Shown: positions 16,013 through 24,530, counted from the first letter of the stretch. The stretch: 64,000 nucleotides of DNA from Sphingopyxis panaciterrae (GCF_011762125.1 NZ_JAASQN010000009.1:62001-126000); one strand, 5' to 3'. The notes: generated from the sequence alone by a model not told the origin. Numbers and translations: made by a program.

Positions 16013-17155
16013 ATGCGGGTCGCCAATATTCGTCCGTTCCGCATCGACGTGCCGCAAGCCGCGCTCGACGATCTCAAGGATCGTCTGGCGCGCACGCGCT
16101 GGCCTGAAAAGGAAACCGTCGACGACTGGGATCAGGGCATCCCGCTCGCCTATGCGCAGGAACTGGCCGTCTATTGGCGCGATCACCATGACTGGCGGCC
16201 CGTCGAGGCGCGGCTGAATGCGCTGCCCAATTATCTCGCCGAGGTCGACGGCCTCGACATCCATTTCCTGCATATTCGCTCGGACAATCCGGCGGCGCGG
16301 CCGCTGATATTGACCCACGGCTGGCCGGGATCGATCCTCGAATTTCTGGGCGTGATCGAATCCTTGTCGGCGGACTATCACCTCGTCGTCCCGTCGCTTC
16401 CGGGCTATGGCTTTTCGGGCAAGCCGACGCTCGCCAAATGGAGCGTCGAGCATATCGCCGCGAGCTGGGACGCGTTGATGCGGGCGCTCGGCTACGACCG
16501 CTATTTCGCGCAGGGCGGCGACTGGGGCAGCGCTGTGACCTGCGCAATCGGCATGCACCATGCCGATCGTTGCGCGGGCATCCACGTCAACATGGTCGTC
16601 GGTGCCCCGCCGCCCGACCTGATGACCGACCTCAGCGACGCGGAAAAACTCTATCTCGCGCGTTTCGGCTGGTATCAGTCGAAGGACAACGGCTATTCGA
16701 TCCAGCAGGCGACGCGGCCGCAGACGCTTGGCTATGCGCTCACCGACTCCCCTGTCGGACAAATGGCCTGGATCGTCGAGAAATTCCATGGCTGGACCGA
16801 CTGCGGACACCGGCCCGGCGGCCAGTCGGTCGGCGGTCATCCCGAAAATGCGGTGTCGAAGGACGCGATGCTCGACATCGTCAGCCTCTATTGGCTGACC
16901 GCGAGCGCGGCTTCATCGGCGCGGCTCTACTGGCATAGCTTCCGCCAGTTCGCGGCGGGCGAGATCGACGTACCGACAGGATGCAGCCTGTTTCCGAACG
17001 AGATCGTGCGCCTGTCGCGGCGCTGGGCCGAGCGGCGTTACCGCAATATCGTCTATTGGAACGAGCCCGGGCGCGGCGGCCATTTCGCGGCGTGGGAACA
17101 GCCTGTACTGTTCGCCGCCGAAGTCCGCGCAGCGTTCGCGCGAATGGAGATATGA
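16013..17155 (+). CDS. epoxide hydrolase (EHN-type alpha/beta hydrolase)
   Basis: A 380-residue hydrolase. An N-terminal EHN domain (residues about 1-90, with WPEKETVDDW) precedes an alpha/beta-hydrolase core. Active-site features are the oxyanion loop THGWPGS (101-107), the nucleophile Asp170 in QGGDWGS and the general-base His near 357 in GRGGHFAAWEQP. These match microsomal-type epoxide hydrolases, which open epoxides to diols through an alkyl-enzyme ester. GGAGGAG precedes the ATG at 16013. The gene ends at a strong hairpin shared with the convergent MliC-type gene. Natural substrate unknown. Confidence 0.92.
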   Translation: MRVANIRPFRIDVPQAALDDLKDRLARTRWPEKETVDDWDQGIPLAYAQELAVYWRDHHDWRPVEARLNALPNYLAEVDGLDIHFLHIRSDNPAARPLILTHGWPGSILEFLGVIESLSADYHLVVPSLPGYGFSGKPTLAKWSVEHIAASWDALMRALGYDRYFAQGGDWGSAVTCAIGMHHADRCAGIHVNMVVGAPPPDLMTDLSDAEKLYLARFGWYQSKDNGYSIQQATRPQTLGYALTDSPVGQMAWIVEKFHGWTDCGHRPGGQSVGGHPENAVSKDAMLDIVSLYWLTASAASSARLYWHSFRQFAAGEIDVPTGCSLFPNEIVRLSRRWAERRYRNIVYWNEPGRGGHFAAWEQPVLFAAEVRAAFARMEI

Positions 17156-17166
17156 GAGATATGAAC

Positions 17167-17203
17167 GGGCCGCCGGGGTTCACCGGCGGCCCGTCCCCCT
17201 TTT
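17167..17203. terminator. bidirectional hairpin terminator
   Basis: GGGCCGCCGG (17167-17176) and CCGGCGGCCC (17183-17192) form a perfect 10-base stem around GGTTCA. A run of T follows on the plus strand (17200-17203). It separates the plus-strand epoxide hydrolase gene from the minus-strand MliC-type gene. Confidence 0.75.
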
Positions 17204-17204
17204 G

Positions 17205-17516
17205 TCACAGCGGCCGCATCACCACGCGGCAGCTTTCGGGTGCCGAGCGCTGTGCGGTATTCCACGTCGCGCTGTTGCCGTTCCGGTGCAGGCGTGCGCC
17301 GCTTCGGTTCTCGTAAATCTGCCCGCTGTTCGCCGGCGTCGATCGCAAGGTCATGGTCTGGCGGCCGTTGACACGAACGATCGCGGCATTGGGCAGATAG
17401 TTGACCGTCAGCCGCGTCCCGCGGTCGCAATCATAGGATGTGCCGGTCCGCGCCGGGGTCGATGCGCAGGCGGCGAGTGCCAGCATGGCGGCGGCGATCA
17501 TGAAGGTCTTATGCAT
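17205..17516 (-). CDS. MliC-type lipoprotein (putative C-type lysozyme inhibitor)
   Basis: A 103-residue lipoprotein with signal MHKTFMIAAAMLALAAC and Cys17 as lipidation site. The mature domain begins with SYDCDRGTRLTVNYLPN and continues VNGRQTMTLRST, SGQIYENRSGARL and a final Cys (ESCRVV), the compact eight-stranded pattern of membrane-bound lysozyme inhibitors. Such proteins shield peptidoglycan from host-type lysozyme. The start at 17516 is preferred to an upstream GTG/ATG extension because the signal peptide begins there. It lies 11 bases downstream of the crystallin-like gene on the same strand, probably as one transcript. Confidence 0.82.
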   Translation of the reverse strand: MHKTFMIAAAMLALAACASTPARTGTSYDCDRGTRLTVNYLPNAAIVRVNGRQTMTLRSTPANSGQIYENRSGARLHRNGNSATWNTAQRSAPESCRVVMRPL

Positions 17517-17527
17517 TGCGGATCCCC

Positions 17528-18154
17528 TCAATAGCCCGAGCGGACGCATAGCACGTCGGCGAGATATACGCGGTTACCGACGGTTTCCAGATGCTCGCGC
17601 GCTGACCCGTTCCAGCCGATCGACCGGCACCAGGTGTCGGCGGTGCGCGCCGCACAGTTCGCGGTTGACGATCCGCCGGCACAGGCCAGCACGCGCGAGC
17701 CGTTCGTCCCCGGCTGGGTATGGAATTCGGCAAAATTGCCGCGCGCCACCTGGTCGTTCGCGGGCGGGTTCGGGTTCCATCCGCCACCGCCGCCGCCACC
17801 GCCCGTGCCGACGGGCCGGATCGACTGGATCGTCAGCCCGCGCAGGACGGTGCCGAGCATCGGCGTATCGCGCTCGACCGTTCGGCACGTGCCGCGATAC
17901 CGGGTTTTTTCGCAGAGCTCCCAGCGTCCGTTCGGAACCCGGATCGAATTGACCGGCCACGCCAGTCCCAGATTGGGTTTGGCCTCGCCGACGAAGACCG
18001 CCGGGCCGCGATAGGCCGCGTCACGGTAAATTGTCGCTTCGGGCGGCCGGTATCGGCGCTCTTCGGGGGTTTGTGCGGTGCTGGTCGTCAGCACGCCGCT
18101 GCCGGCGATCAGAACAAGGCCCGCCGCCGCCTTCCATGGAAATGAGAATCGCAT
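17528..18154 (-). CDS. exported beta/gamma-crystallin-like protein
   Basis: A 208-residue secreted protein with a signal peptide (about 1-28, ending STAQ). The first mature domain (TIYRDAAYRGPAVFVGEAKP, then VPNGRWELCEKTRYRGTCRT) has the Tyr/Phe-x-Gly Greek-key pattern of beta/gamma-crystallins. A Gly-rich linker with eight consecutive Gly follows at about 125. The last 80 residues carry four Cys and are not recognised. The ATG at 18154 is used; an in-frame TTG 24 bases upstream is less likely. Its role in the envelope is unknown. Calcium binding is possible but the sites are not clear. Confidence 0.75.
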   Translation of the reverse strand: MRFSFPWKAAAGLVLIAGSGVLTTSTAQTPEERRYRPPEATIYRDAAYRGPAVFVGEAKPNLGLAWPVNSIRVPNGRWELCEKTRYRGTCRTVERDTPMLGTVLRGLTIQSIRPVGTGGGGGGGGWNPNPPANDQVARGNFAEFHTQPGTNGSRVLACAGGSSTANCAARTADTWCRSIGWNGSAREHLETVGNRVYLADVLCVRSGY

Positions 18155-18245
18155 CACCGCAATACCTTTCCCTGTCAAAGTATATCGCTGGTCCCTGGAC
18201 AGCGAAGTTACGTCACGAGGGTCTGTTTGGCAATCGGGCGGCGAT

Positions 18246-19487
18246 TTACATCAGCCCGAGCATCAGGCCGGCGAGCGCTGCCGACATCAGGTTCGACAGG
18301 CTGCCCGCGAGCAGCGCCTTGAGCCCGAGCCGCGCGATCATCGGCCGCTGGTTCGGGGCGAGCCCGCCGGTCACCGCCATCTGGATCGCGATGCTGGAGA
18401 AATTGGCAAAACCGCACAGCGCAAAGGTCGCGATCGCGACCGAGATCGCCGACAGGTCGCCCTGGACCTTGCCGAGGTCGATGAAGGCGACGAATTCGTT
18501 GAGGACGACCTTGGTCCCGAACAGTCCGCCGGCGGCGGCGCTTTCGTTCCAGGGCACGCCCATCAGCCACATCACCGGGCGAAAGATCGCGCCGATGATC
18601 AGCTGGAAGGACAGATCGGGATAGCCGAACCAGCCGCCGATCCCGCCGAGCAGGCCATTGGCGAGCGCGACGAGCGCGACGAAGGCCAGCACCATCGCGC
18701 CGACCGCGACCGCCAGCTTGACCCCGGTCTGCGCGCCCTGCGCGGCGGCCATGATGATATTAGCGGGTTTTTCCTCGTCATGGCTCGCCTCGGGCATGAT
18801 GACAGGTTCGATGCCGAGGTCGCGGGGATCGTCGGGCATCATGATCTTTGCCATCAGGATGCCGCCGGGCGCCGACATGAAGCTCGCGGCGAGCAGATAG
18901 GGCAGCAATTGTTCGCCGATCATGCTCGCATAAGCACCGAGGATCGTGCCCGCGACGCCCGCCATGCCGACCGTCATCACGGTGAATACCTGCGACGGCG
19001 TCAGGCCCGCCAGATAGGGGCGGATGACGAGCGGGCTTTCGCTTTGCCCGACGAAGATGTTTGCTGCGGCGCCGAGGCTTTCGACCTTGGTGATCCCGGT
19101 GATCTTCTGGATCGCGCCGCCGACCCATTTGATCACCAGCTGCATGATGCCGAGATAATAGAGGATCGAGATCAGCGAGGCGAAGAAGACGATGACCGGC
19201 AGCGCCGCGATCGCGAAGCTGTTCGCGCCGATTTCGGGCGAGGCGAGCGGACCGAAGATGAAATCGGTGCCGGCCTTCGCATAGCCGAGGAGGTTCGACA
19301 CCCCGCTCGACATCGCCTGGATGACCGCGCGGCCCCATGGCGTCCCGATCACCAGCACCGCGAACCCCGCCTGGAGCAGAAAGGCGGGAACGACGACGCG
19401 CAGGCGAATCCAGCGGCGGTTCGACGAGAACAGCACGGCGATCGCGAGCAGCGCGACGATGCCGAGCAAACCGATCAGGCGTTCCAT
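18246..19487 (-). CDS. nupC: NupC-type concentrative nucleoside transporter
   Basis: A 413-residue inner-membrane protein with about ten hydrophobic segments. The CNT family core is clear: VGQSESPLVIRPYL, FMSAPGG, TKVVLNEFVAF, and ATFALCGFANFSSIAIQ near the C-terminus. These residues bind the nucleoside and coupling ion. Known role: import of nucleosides driven by H+ or Na+. It is a monocistronic gene with a long, gene-free, repeat-rich region upstream of its start and the crystallin-like gene downstream. Confidence 0.95.
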   Translation of the reverse strand: MERLIGLLGIVALLAIAVLFSSNRRWIRLRVVVPAFLLQAGFAVLVIGTPWGRAVIQAMSSGVSNLLGYAKAGTDFIFGPLASPEIGANSFAIAALPVIVFFASLISILYYLGIMQLVIKWVGGAIQKITGITKVESLGAAANIFVGQSESPLVIRPYLAGLTPSQVFTVMTVGMAGVAGTILGAYASMIGEQLLPYLLAASFMSAPGGILMAKIMMPDDPRDLGIEPVIMPEASHDEEKPANIIMAAAQGAQTGVKLAVAVGAMVLAFVALVALANGLLGGIGGWFGYPDLSFQLIIGAIFRPVMWLMGVPWNESAAAGGLFGTKVVLNEFVAFIDLGKVQGDLSAISVAIATFALCGFANFSSIAIQMAVTGGLAPNQRPMIARLGLKALLAGSLSNLMSAALAGLMLGLM

Positions 19488-19867
19488 AGTCTCAGTGCGT
19501 CCCCCGCAAGTTCATGGGCCTGTCTAACGGGCTTTGACGCCGGGGCAACCGTCGTGCGGCGGGGCGCGGGCCCGCCGCAGCCCCGGGACCGTCCCCATAT
19601 CGGGTCGGCAGGCGGCGCAATTTTATTCCAAAGGTCACAAAGGTCACGCCACCTACCCCTCCCTTCTCGCTGCCGGTGCGGGTCGCGGACGCGCCCGGGA
19701 TGAGATGAAAGGATGGAACGGCGGGCATGATCATCGGACGACCATATGGGGGCCGCATTATGTAGGACAGCAAAAACAGCTCGAACGCATGATTATGGGT
19801 TCAGGCCATAGGCCGGACAAATTCGAGTGTTCGATAACGGCCGCTTCTTGCCGTTTCCTCCGCTCCT
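19488..19867. other. gene-free region upstream of nupC
   Basis: No convincing coding sequence was found on either strand; short open frames here are GC-driven. It should contain the nupC promoter. Two abutting copies of AAAGGTCAC at 19630-19647 are the only clear local pattern and could bind a dimeric regulator. The region then runs into the palindromic repeats at 19869 and 20008. Confidence 0.5.
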
Positions 19868-19868
19868 C

Positions 19869-19960
19869 GTCATCCCGGGCTTGAACCGGGATCCCGCTTT
19901 TTTTGGGGCGCCAGCAGTTTTCGACTTCAAGCGGGACCCCGGATCAAGTCCGGGGTGACG
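19869..19960. repeat. CCCCGGACTTGATCCGGGG palindromic repeat, full copy
   Basis: Left arm GTCATCCCGGGCTTGAACC with GGGATCCCGCTT; right arm AAGCGGGACCCCGGATCAAG with TCCGGGGTGACGA. The loop contains CCAGCAGTTTTCGACTTC, a phrase that recurs in altered form beside the copies at 26983 and 54012, so the internal sequence is conserved as well as the arms. Confidence 0.8.
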
Positions 19961-20007
19961 ACGAAGGGAACGGCAGCTACCGGCCGTTGCTGCCGTTTGC
20001 ATTTTCT

Positions 20008-20090
20008 ATCTTTGTCATCCCCGCGAAAGCGGGGACCCAGAGCGGTATTACCCCGCCCTGGGTCCCCGCTTTCGCGGGGATGACAAAGAT
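20008..20090. repeat. perfect 33-base inverted repeat
   Basis: ATCTTTGTCATCCCCGCGAA and the following AGCGGGGACCCAG are perfectly complementary to the right arm, CTGGGTCCCCGCTTTCGCGG with GGATGACAAAGAT, around a loop of about 17 bases. Both arms are also internally palindromic. It lies about 150 bases before the VUT transporter gene. The perfect match suggests recent insertion or ongoing correction. Confidence 0.85.
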
Positions 20091-20243
20091 TGGGTGTGCA
20101 TGACGAACTTTGAACGTCCGCTCCCCACCCCAAAGCCGCCGCTTCGACAAGTCGCGAATATGTCCACGCGACTTGGTGCCGTCCGTGACGGAGCCATGAT
20201 TTCCCGGTCTTTCCAGCACTCGCAAAAGCGACTATCGGGCGGC

Positions 20244-20936
20244 ATGACCGAACCGACCTCGACGGGGCTGCCGCGCGCGCTTTCGCCCTCGCTCTTTCTT
20301 TTCACCATCATCTATGGCGGCATGGTCGTGCTCGCCGGGGTGCTCGGGAACAAGCAGGTCGCGCTCGGCGGCTGGCTCGCGGTCGAGGCCGGGATTTTCG
20401 CGTTCCTCATCCTCGTCGCCCTGTCGAGCGCGGTATCCGAACTGCATGGACAAACGACCGCGAACCGGCTGGTGCTTTGGGGGTTCGTGCCTTTGATCCT
20501 CTCGATCATGCTGACCGCGCTGGTGCTGGCGCTGCCTGCTTCGCCCGAGATGCAGCCCGAACGGCTTGCCGCTTTCGACACGATCCTCGGCCAGAGCCCG
20601 CGCCTGATGGCGGCGGGAATCGTCGCTTATGGCACGTCGCAATTCCTGAATGTCACGATTTTCAGCAAGCTGCGCGGCCGCGCCGAAGGAAAAATGGGGG
20701 GCGCCGGTACCGGATCGGTCTGGCTCGCGATCCGCGGCGCGATCGCCAGCGCGCTCAGCCAGATCGTCGACACTTTGTTGTTCGTCACCATCGCCTTTTA
20801 CGGCGTGTTTCCGATCGCCAACCTGATGGTCGGGCAGATGCTGGCCAAGGTCACGCTGTCGATCACCGTCATTCCCTTCGTCATCACCGGCCTTGTCGCC
20901 CTCGGCCGCAACCTCGATAGCAAGAAGCTCGCATGA
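20244..20936 (+). CDS. yhhQ: VUT/YhhQ family queuosine-precursor transporter
   Basis: A 230-residue inner-membrane protein with about six hydrophobic segments. SELHGQTTANRLVLWGF and IRGAIASALSQIVDTLLFVT match the VUT family, where the Ser-Gln-x-x-Asp-Thr stretch is characteristic of YhhQ. Known role: uptake of preQ0/preQ1 for queuosine in tRNA. GluQ, which uses queuosine-tRNA(Asp), is encoded at 9637. The start at 20244 is uncertain; an in-frame ATG at 20196 adds 16 residues and neither has a good ribosome binding site. Its stop overlaps the argB start as ATGA. Confidence 0.85.
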   Translation: MTEPTSTGLPRALSPSLFLFTIIYGGMVVLAGVLGNKQVALGGWLAVEAGIFAFLILVALSSAVSELHGQTTANRLVLWGFVPLILSIMLTALVLALPASPEMQPERLAAFDTILGQSPRLMAAGIVAYGTSQFLNVTIFSKLRGRAEGKMGGAGTGSVWLAIRGAIASALSQIVDTLLFVTIAFYGVFPIANLMVGQMLAKVTLSITVIPFVITGLVALGRNLDSKKLA

Positions 20937-21841
20937 ACCAGATCGCCGACCCCTCCAAAATGCCCGACCTGCTCGCCAAGGCCGAAACGCTCGTCGAGGC
21001 GCTGCCCTATCTGCAGCGTTATGCGGGCGAGACGTTCGTGATCAAATATGGCGGCCATGCGATGGGCGACCCCGAGGCGCAGCGCGATTTCGCCGAGGAT
21101 GTCGTGCTGCTGAAGGCGGTCGGCATCAACCCGGTGGTCGTCCACGGCGGCGGTCCGCAGATCGGCGCGATGCTGAAGCAGCTCGGCATCGAATCGCAGT
21201 TCATCGGCGGCCTGCGCGTCACCGATGCGGCGACCGCCGAGGTTGCCGAAATGGTACTGGCGGGAAAGATCAACAAGGAAATCGTCAGCTGGATCGCCGG
21301 GCTCGGCGGGCGCGCGGTCGGCATTTCGGGCAAGGACGCCAACCTTGTCCTCGCCGAAAAGGTCCGCCGCAGCGAGCCCGATCCCAATTCGGGGATCGAA
21401 CGCCACGTCGATCTGGGTTTCGTCGGGGAGCCGGTCGCGGTCGACCCGACGATTCTGGTCAATCTGACCAAGGATAATTTCATTCCCGTCATCGCGCCCG
21501 TCGCCCTGGGTGCTGACGGCGCGACCTATAACATCAATGCCGACACGATGGCGGGCGCGATCGCGGGCGCCCTGGGGGCGAAGCGCTTTTTCCTGCTGAC
21601 CGACGTCTCGGGCGTGCTCGACAAATCGGGGGCGCTGCTCACCGATCTCGACCGCCCGGCGATCGATGCGCTGAAGAGCGACGGAACGATCACCGGCGGC
21701 ATGATCCCCAAGGTCGAGACCTGCGTCGCCGCGGTCGATGCCGGGGTCGAGGCGGCGGTCATCCTCGACGGCCGCATCCCGCACGCGATGCTGCTCGAAA
21801 TTTTCACCGCCAGGGGTGCGGGCACGCTCATTCACCGCTAG
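20933..21841 (+). CDS. argB: acetylglutamate kinase
   Basis: A 302-residue amino-acid kinase for the second step of arginine synthesis, phosphorylating N-acetyl-L-glutamate with ATP. FVIKYGGHAMGD (about residues 35-46) and VVVHGGGPQIG (about 68-78) are the phosphate-binding loops. GLRVTD follows, and NADTMAGAIAGALGA plus GGMIPKVE mark the C-terminal nucleotide domain. The GTG-like family variation is absent: ATG is at 20933, overlapping the previous stop by ATGA, so translation is probably coupled to the transporter gene. Confidence 0.97.
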   Translation: MNQIADPSKMPDLLAKAETLVEALPYLQRYAGETFVIKYGGHAMGDPEAQRDFAEDVVLLKAVGINPVVVHGGGPQIGAMLKQLGIESQFIGGLRVTDAATAEVAEMVLAGKINKEIVSWIAGLGGRAVGISGKDANLVLAEKVRRSEPDPNSGIERHVDLGFVGEPVAVDPTILVNLTKDNFIPVIAPVALGADGATYNINADTMAGAIAGALGAKRFFLLTDVSGVLDKSGALLTDLDRPAIDALKSDGTITGGMIPKVETCVAAVDAGVEAAVILDGRIPHAMLLEIFTARGAGTLIHR

Positions 21842-21877
21842 GATAGGCGAAGCGACCAATTTTGGCCGGAGACCTTG

Positions 21878-22186
21878 ATGTACCTGATGCTTCTTCAAAT
21901 ATTGTCGATCCTGCTCAACATCCTGTGGTGGATCATCATCGTCCAGGCGGTGATGTCGTGGCTGATCGCCTTCAACGTCATCAACACCCACAATGATTTC
22001 GTCGGCCAGCTCTGGTATGTGCTCGAGCGGATCACCGAGCCGTTGTACCGGCCGTTCCGGCGCATCATGCCCGATTTCGGCGGGCTCGACCTGACCCCGA
22101 TGGTCGTGCTGATCCTGATCATCATCCTGCAGGGACCGGTGATTTCCTATCTCTATACGCTCGGCATGAACAGCGGGGCGATCTGA
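21878..22186 (+). CDS. YggT family membrane protein
   Basis: A 102-residue integral membrane protein with hydrophobic helices at about 2-30 and 68-95. The loop between them, ERITEPLYRPFRRIMPDFGG followed by LDLTPM, is the signature of the YggT family, linked in other bacteria to osmotic tolerance and cell-shape or division functions. The ATG at 21878 is chosen over an in-frame TTG at 21875. It lies 36 bases after argB and one base before folD. Confidence 0.9.
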   Translation: MYLMLLQILSILLNILWWIIIVQAVMSWLIAFNVINTHNDFVGQLWYVLERITEPLYRPFRRIMPDFGGLDLTPMVVLILIIILQGPVISYLYTLGMNSGAI

Positions 22187-22187
22187 T

Positions 22188-23087
22188 ATGACGAACGGGG
22201 CGCAGCTGATCGACGGCAAGGCGTTTGCGGCGGGACTGCGGGCGCGGATCGCCGATGCGGTTCCCGCCTTCGCTGCGGCGACGGGCCGCGCCCCCGGGCT
22301 CGCGGTGGTGCTCGTCGGCGATGATCCCGCGAGCGCGGTCTATGTCGGTTCGAAAGGCAAGGCGACGATCGCCGCGGGTATGGCGAGCTTCGAGCATCGC
22401 CTGCCCGCGAGCGCGACGCAGGTCGAGGTCGAGGCGCTGCTGCGCCAGCTCAATACCGACGAAGCGGTCGATGGCATCCTGTTGCAACTGCCGCTGCCCG
22501 GCCACCTCGACGAACAGGCGGCGGTCGCGACGATCCATCCCGACAAGGATGTCGACGGACTGACCCCGGTCAGCGCCGGCCGCCTCGCGCTCGGCATCCC
22601 CGGCATGGTGCCCTGCACGCCTTATGGCTGCCTGCTGCTGCTGCAGGACCGGCTCGGCGACCTCGGCGGCAAGGATGCGGTCGTGATCGGCCGTTCGATC
22701 CTCGTCGGCAAGCCGATGGCGGCGCTGCTGCTCGGCGCCAATTGCACCGTCACCATCGCGCACAGCCGGACCCGCGATCTCGCCGACGTCGTCCGCCGCG
22801 CCGATATCGTGGTCGCCGCGGTCGGGCGTCCGGAGATGGTCAAGGGCGACTGGATCAAGCCCGGCGCGACGGTGATCGACGTCGGGATCAACCGCCTGCC
22901 GCCCGCCGCGGACGCGGCGAAGGGGCGGCTGGTCGGCGACGTCGATTATGCGGGGGTCGCGGCGGTGGCCGAAGCGGTCACGCCGGTCCCCGGCGGGGTC
23001 GGGCCGATGACGATCGCCTGCCTGCTTCGCAACACGCTGGTCGCCGCGCACCGCCGCACCGGGCTGGCCGATCCGGAGGGTTTCTGA
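22188..23087 (+). CDS. folD: bifunctional methylenetetrahydrofolate dehydrogenase/cyclohydrolase
   Basis: A 299-residue cytoplasmic enzyme that interconverts 5,10-methylene-THF and 10-formyl-THF. YVGSKGKAT (about 50-58) carries the catalytic Tyr and Lys, LPLPGHLD and KDVDG follow, VVIGRSILVGKPMA (about 165-178) begins the NADP domain, and TPVPGGVGPMT (about 264-274) is the second signature. It overlaps the next gene by one base (TGATG). It supplies one-carbon units for purine synthesis, for which purD is also in the window. Confidence 0.97.
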   Translation: MTNGAQLIDGKAFAAGLRARIADAVPAFAAATGRAPGLAVVLVGDDPASAVYVGSKGKATIAAGMASFEHRLPASATQVEVEALLRQLNTDEAVDGILLQLPLPGHLDEQAAVATIHPDKDVDGLTPVSAGRLALGIPGMVPCTPYGCLLLLQDRLGDLGGKDAVVIGRSILVGKPMAALLLGANCTVTIAHSRTRDLADVVRRADIVVAAVGRPEMVKGDWIKPGATVIDVGINRLPPAADAAKGRLVGDVDYAGVAAVAEAVTPVPGGVGPMTIACLLRNTLVAAHRRTGLADPEGF

Positions 23088-23767
23088 TGCGCCGCTTGGC
23101 TGTCGCTGCGATCCTGTCGTCGGCGATCGCCATCGCGGGTGGCGGAGTAGCGGCGCGCGAGCGCAACCGGCCGCTGGCTCCCAACCCCAGCGCCTTCATC
23201 GCTGCCGAAATCGCCTTTGCCCGGCTGGCGCAGGAAAAGGGGCAATGGACGGCATTTCGTGAAACCGCCGCGCCCGACGCGGTGATGTTCGTGCCCCAAC
23301 GCGTCAATGCGCGCGACTGGCTGCGCTCGAAAAAGGATCCGGCCGAAGCGGTCAAATGGCAGCCGCACGCGGTCTATATCAGCTGCGACGGCAATGCCGG
23401 CGCGACGACCGGGGCGTGGCAGCAGGGTACGGCGCAGGGCTATTTCACCACCATCTGGCGGCGCGATCCGAAAAAGGGCAAGCTGGCCTGGGTGCTCGAT
23501 CATGGCGATGCGCTGGCAACGCCGCGCGCGGCGCCTGACTTCATCGCGTCGAAGCAGGCGAAATGCGGGTCGCGTCCTGGCGTCGCGATCGATGCGGGCG
23601 CGGAGGGAGCGGACATGGCGGTTGGCGTTTCACCCGATCAGACGTTGAACTGGACGTCGGGCGTCGGCACCGACGGATCGCGCCGCGTCACGGTGCGGAT
23701 GTGGGACGGCACCGCGATGCAGCCGGTGATCGACGACCAGGTCGCAGCGCCGGCGGCCAAACCCTGA
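23087..23767 (+). CDS. exported NTF2/SnoaL-like protein
   Basis: A 226-residue protein with a signal peptide (about 1-24). FIAAEIAFARLAQEKGQWTA and FRETAAPDAVMF begin an NTF2-like alpha+beta cone, which continues with GYFTTIWRRDPKKGKLAWVL. This is the DUF4440/SnoaL-type pattern. The last 60 residues form a second beta-rich part. No catalytic residues are recognised. GGAGGG at 23075-23080 serves the ATG at 23087, which overlaps the folD stop; the gene's own stop overlaps the MarC start. Confidence 0.78.
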   Translation: MRRLAVAAILSSAIAIAGGGVAARERNRPLAPNPSAFIAAEIAFARLAQEKGQWTAFRETAAPDAVMFVPQRVNARDWLRSKKDPAEAVKWQPHAVYISCDGNAGATTGAWQQGTAQGYFTTIWRRDPKKGKLAWVLDHGDALATPRAAPDFIASKQAKCGSRPGVAIDAGAEGADMAVGVSPDQTLNWTSGVGTDGSRRVTVRMWDGTAMQPVIDDQVAAPAAKP

Positions 23768-24393
23768 TGCTCGACCTGTTCATCTCGGCCTTCGTCACCC
23801 TGTTCGTGGTGATCGACCCGCCCGGTTGCGCGCCGATCTATGCCAGCCTGACGACGGGCGCGAATGCGGTGCAGCGCCGGTCGATGGCGATCCGCGCGGT
23901 GCTGATCGCGGGATGCATCCTCATCTTCTTCGCGATGTTCGGCGAGGCGCTGCTGAGCTTCCTTCATATCGATCTCGACAGTTTCCGCATCGCGGGCGGG
24001 ATCATGCTGTTCATCATCGCGATCGACATGGTGTTCGAAAAGCGCACCGAACGGCGCGAGCAGCGCGCCGAAAAGCTGCTTGGCACCCCCGAAGTCGACG
24101 ATGTCTCGGTCTTTCCGATGGCGATGCCGATGCTCGCGGGGCCGGGGTCGATCGCATCGGTGATGCTGCTCGTGTCGCAGAACAACGGGCTCGACCGGGC
24201 GTTCGTGATCTTCGGCGCGTTGCTCGTCGTGCTGTTGCTGACGCTCGCGGCGCTGCTGTCGGCGGGGCCGCTGATGCGGCTGATCGGCAACAAGGGCGAG
24301 GCGGTGATCACCCGCCTGCTCGGCGTGCTGCTCGCCGCGCTGGCGGCGCAATTCGTGATCGACGGGGTGAAGGCAAGTTTCAGCCTCGGTTGA
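23767..24393 (+). CDS. MarC family integral membrane protein
   Basis: A 208-residue membrane protein with six hydrophobic segments. VVIDPPGCAPIYASLT near the N-terminus and PMAMPMLAGPGSIASVM near the middle are the two repeated signatures of the MarC/UPF0056 family. The cellular function of the family is not established. The start codon overlaps the previous stop (TGATG), and this is the last gene of the run that begins with the VUT transporter at 20244. Confidence 0.9.
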   Translation: MLDLFISAFVTLFVVIDPPGCAPIYASLTTGANAVQRRSMAIRAVLIAGCILIFFAMFGEALLSFLHIDLDSFRIAGGIMLFIIAIDMVFEKRTERREQRAEKLLGTPEVDDVSVFPMAMPMLAGPGSIASVMLLVSQNNGLDRAFVIFGALLVVLLLTLAALLSAGPLMRLIGNKGEAVITRLLGVLLAALAAQFVIDGVKASFSLG

Positions 24394-24398
24394 TTGGA

Positions 24399-24529
24399 TT
24401 CACGCGAAGACGCGAAGAAGAGGGTTCAGGCCGATAGGCCCTTTATTCTTTCTACGTTCGGCCTTCCGCAACGATAGGAATCAAAAGCCGCTTCGCGGCG
24501 TGCCCGGCTTCTTCGCGCCTTCGCGTGAA
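24399..24529. repeat. TTCACGCGAAGACGCGAAG inverted-repeat element, copy 1
   Basis: The left arm TTCACGCGAAGACGCGAAGA and right arm CTTCTTCGCGCCTTCGCGTG with AA are complementary with a single mismatch over about 22 bases, about 131 bases end to end. A second element with the same arms lies at 46475-46613, but their interiors differ. This looks like a short non-autonomous repeat. Confidence 0.8.
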
Positions 24530-24530
24530 A

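Noticed and set aside
19534..19884. 116-residue open frame in the nupC upstream region
   Set aside because: No ribosome binding site, no recognisable domain, and its 3' end runs into a palindromic repeat. Treated as non-coding.
20091..20243. Possible preQ1 riboswitch before the VUT/YhhQ gene
   Set aside because: No compact stem followed by the A-rich tail needed for a preQ1 pseudoknot was found near the start.
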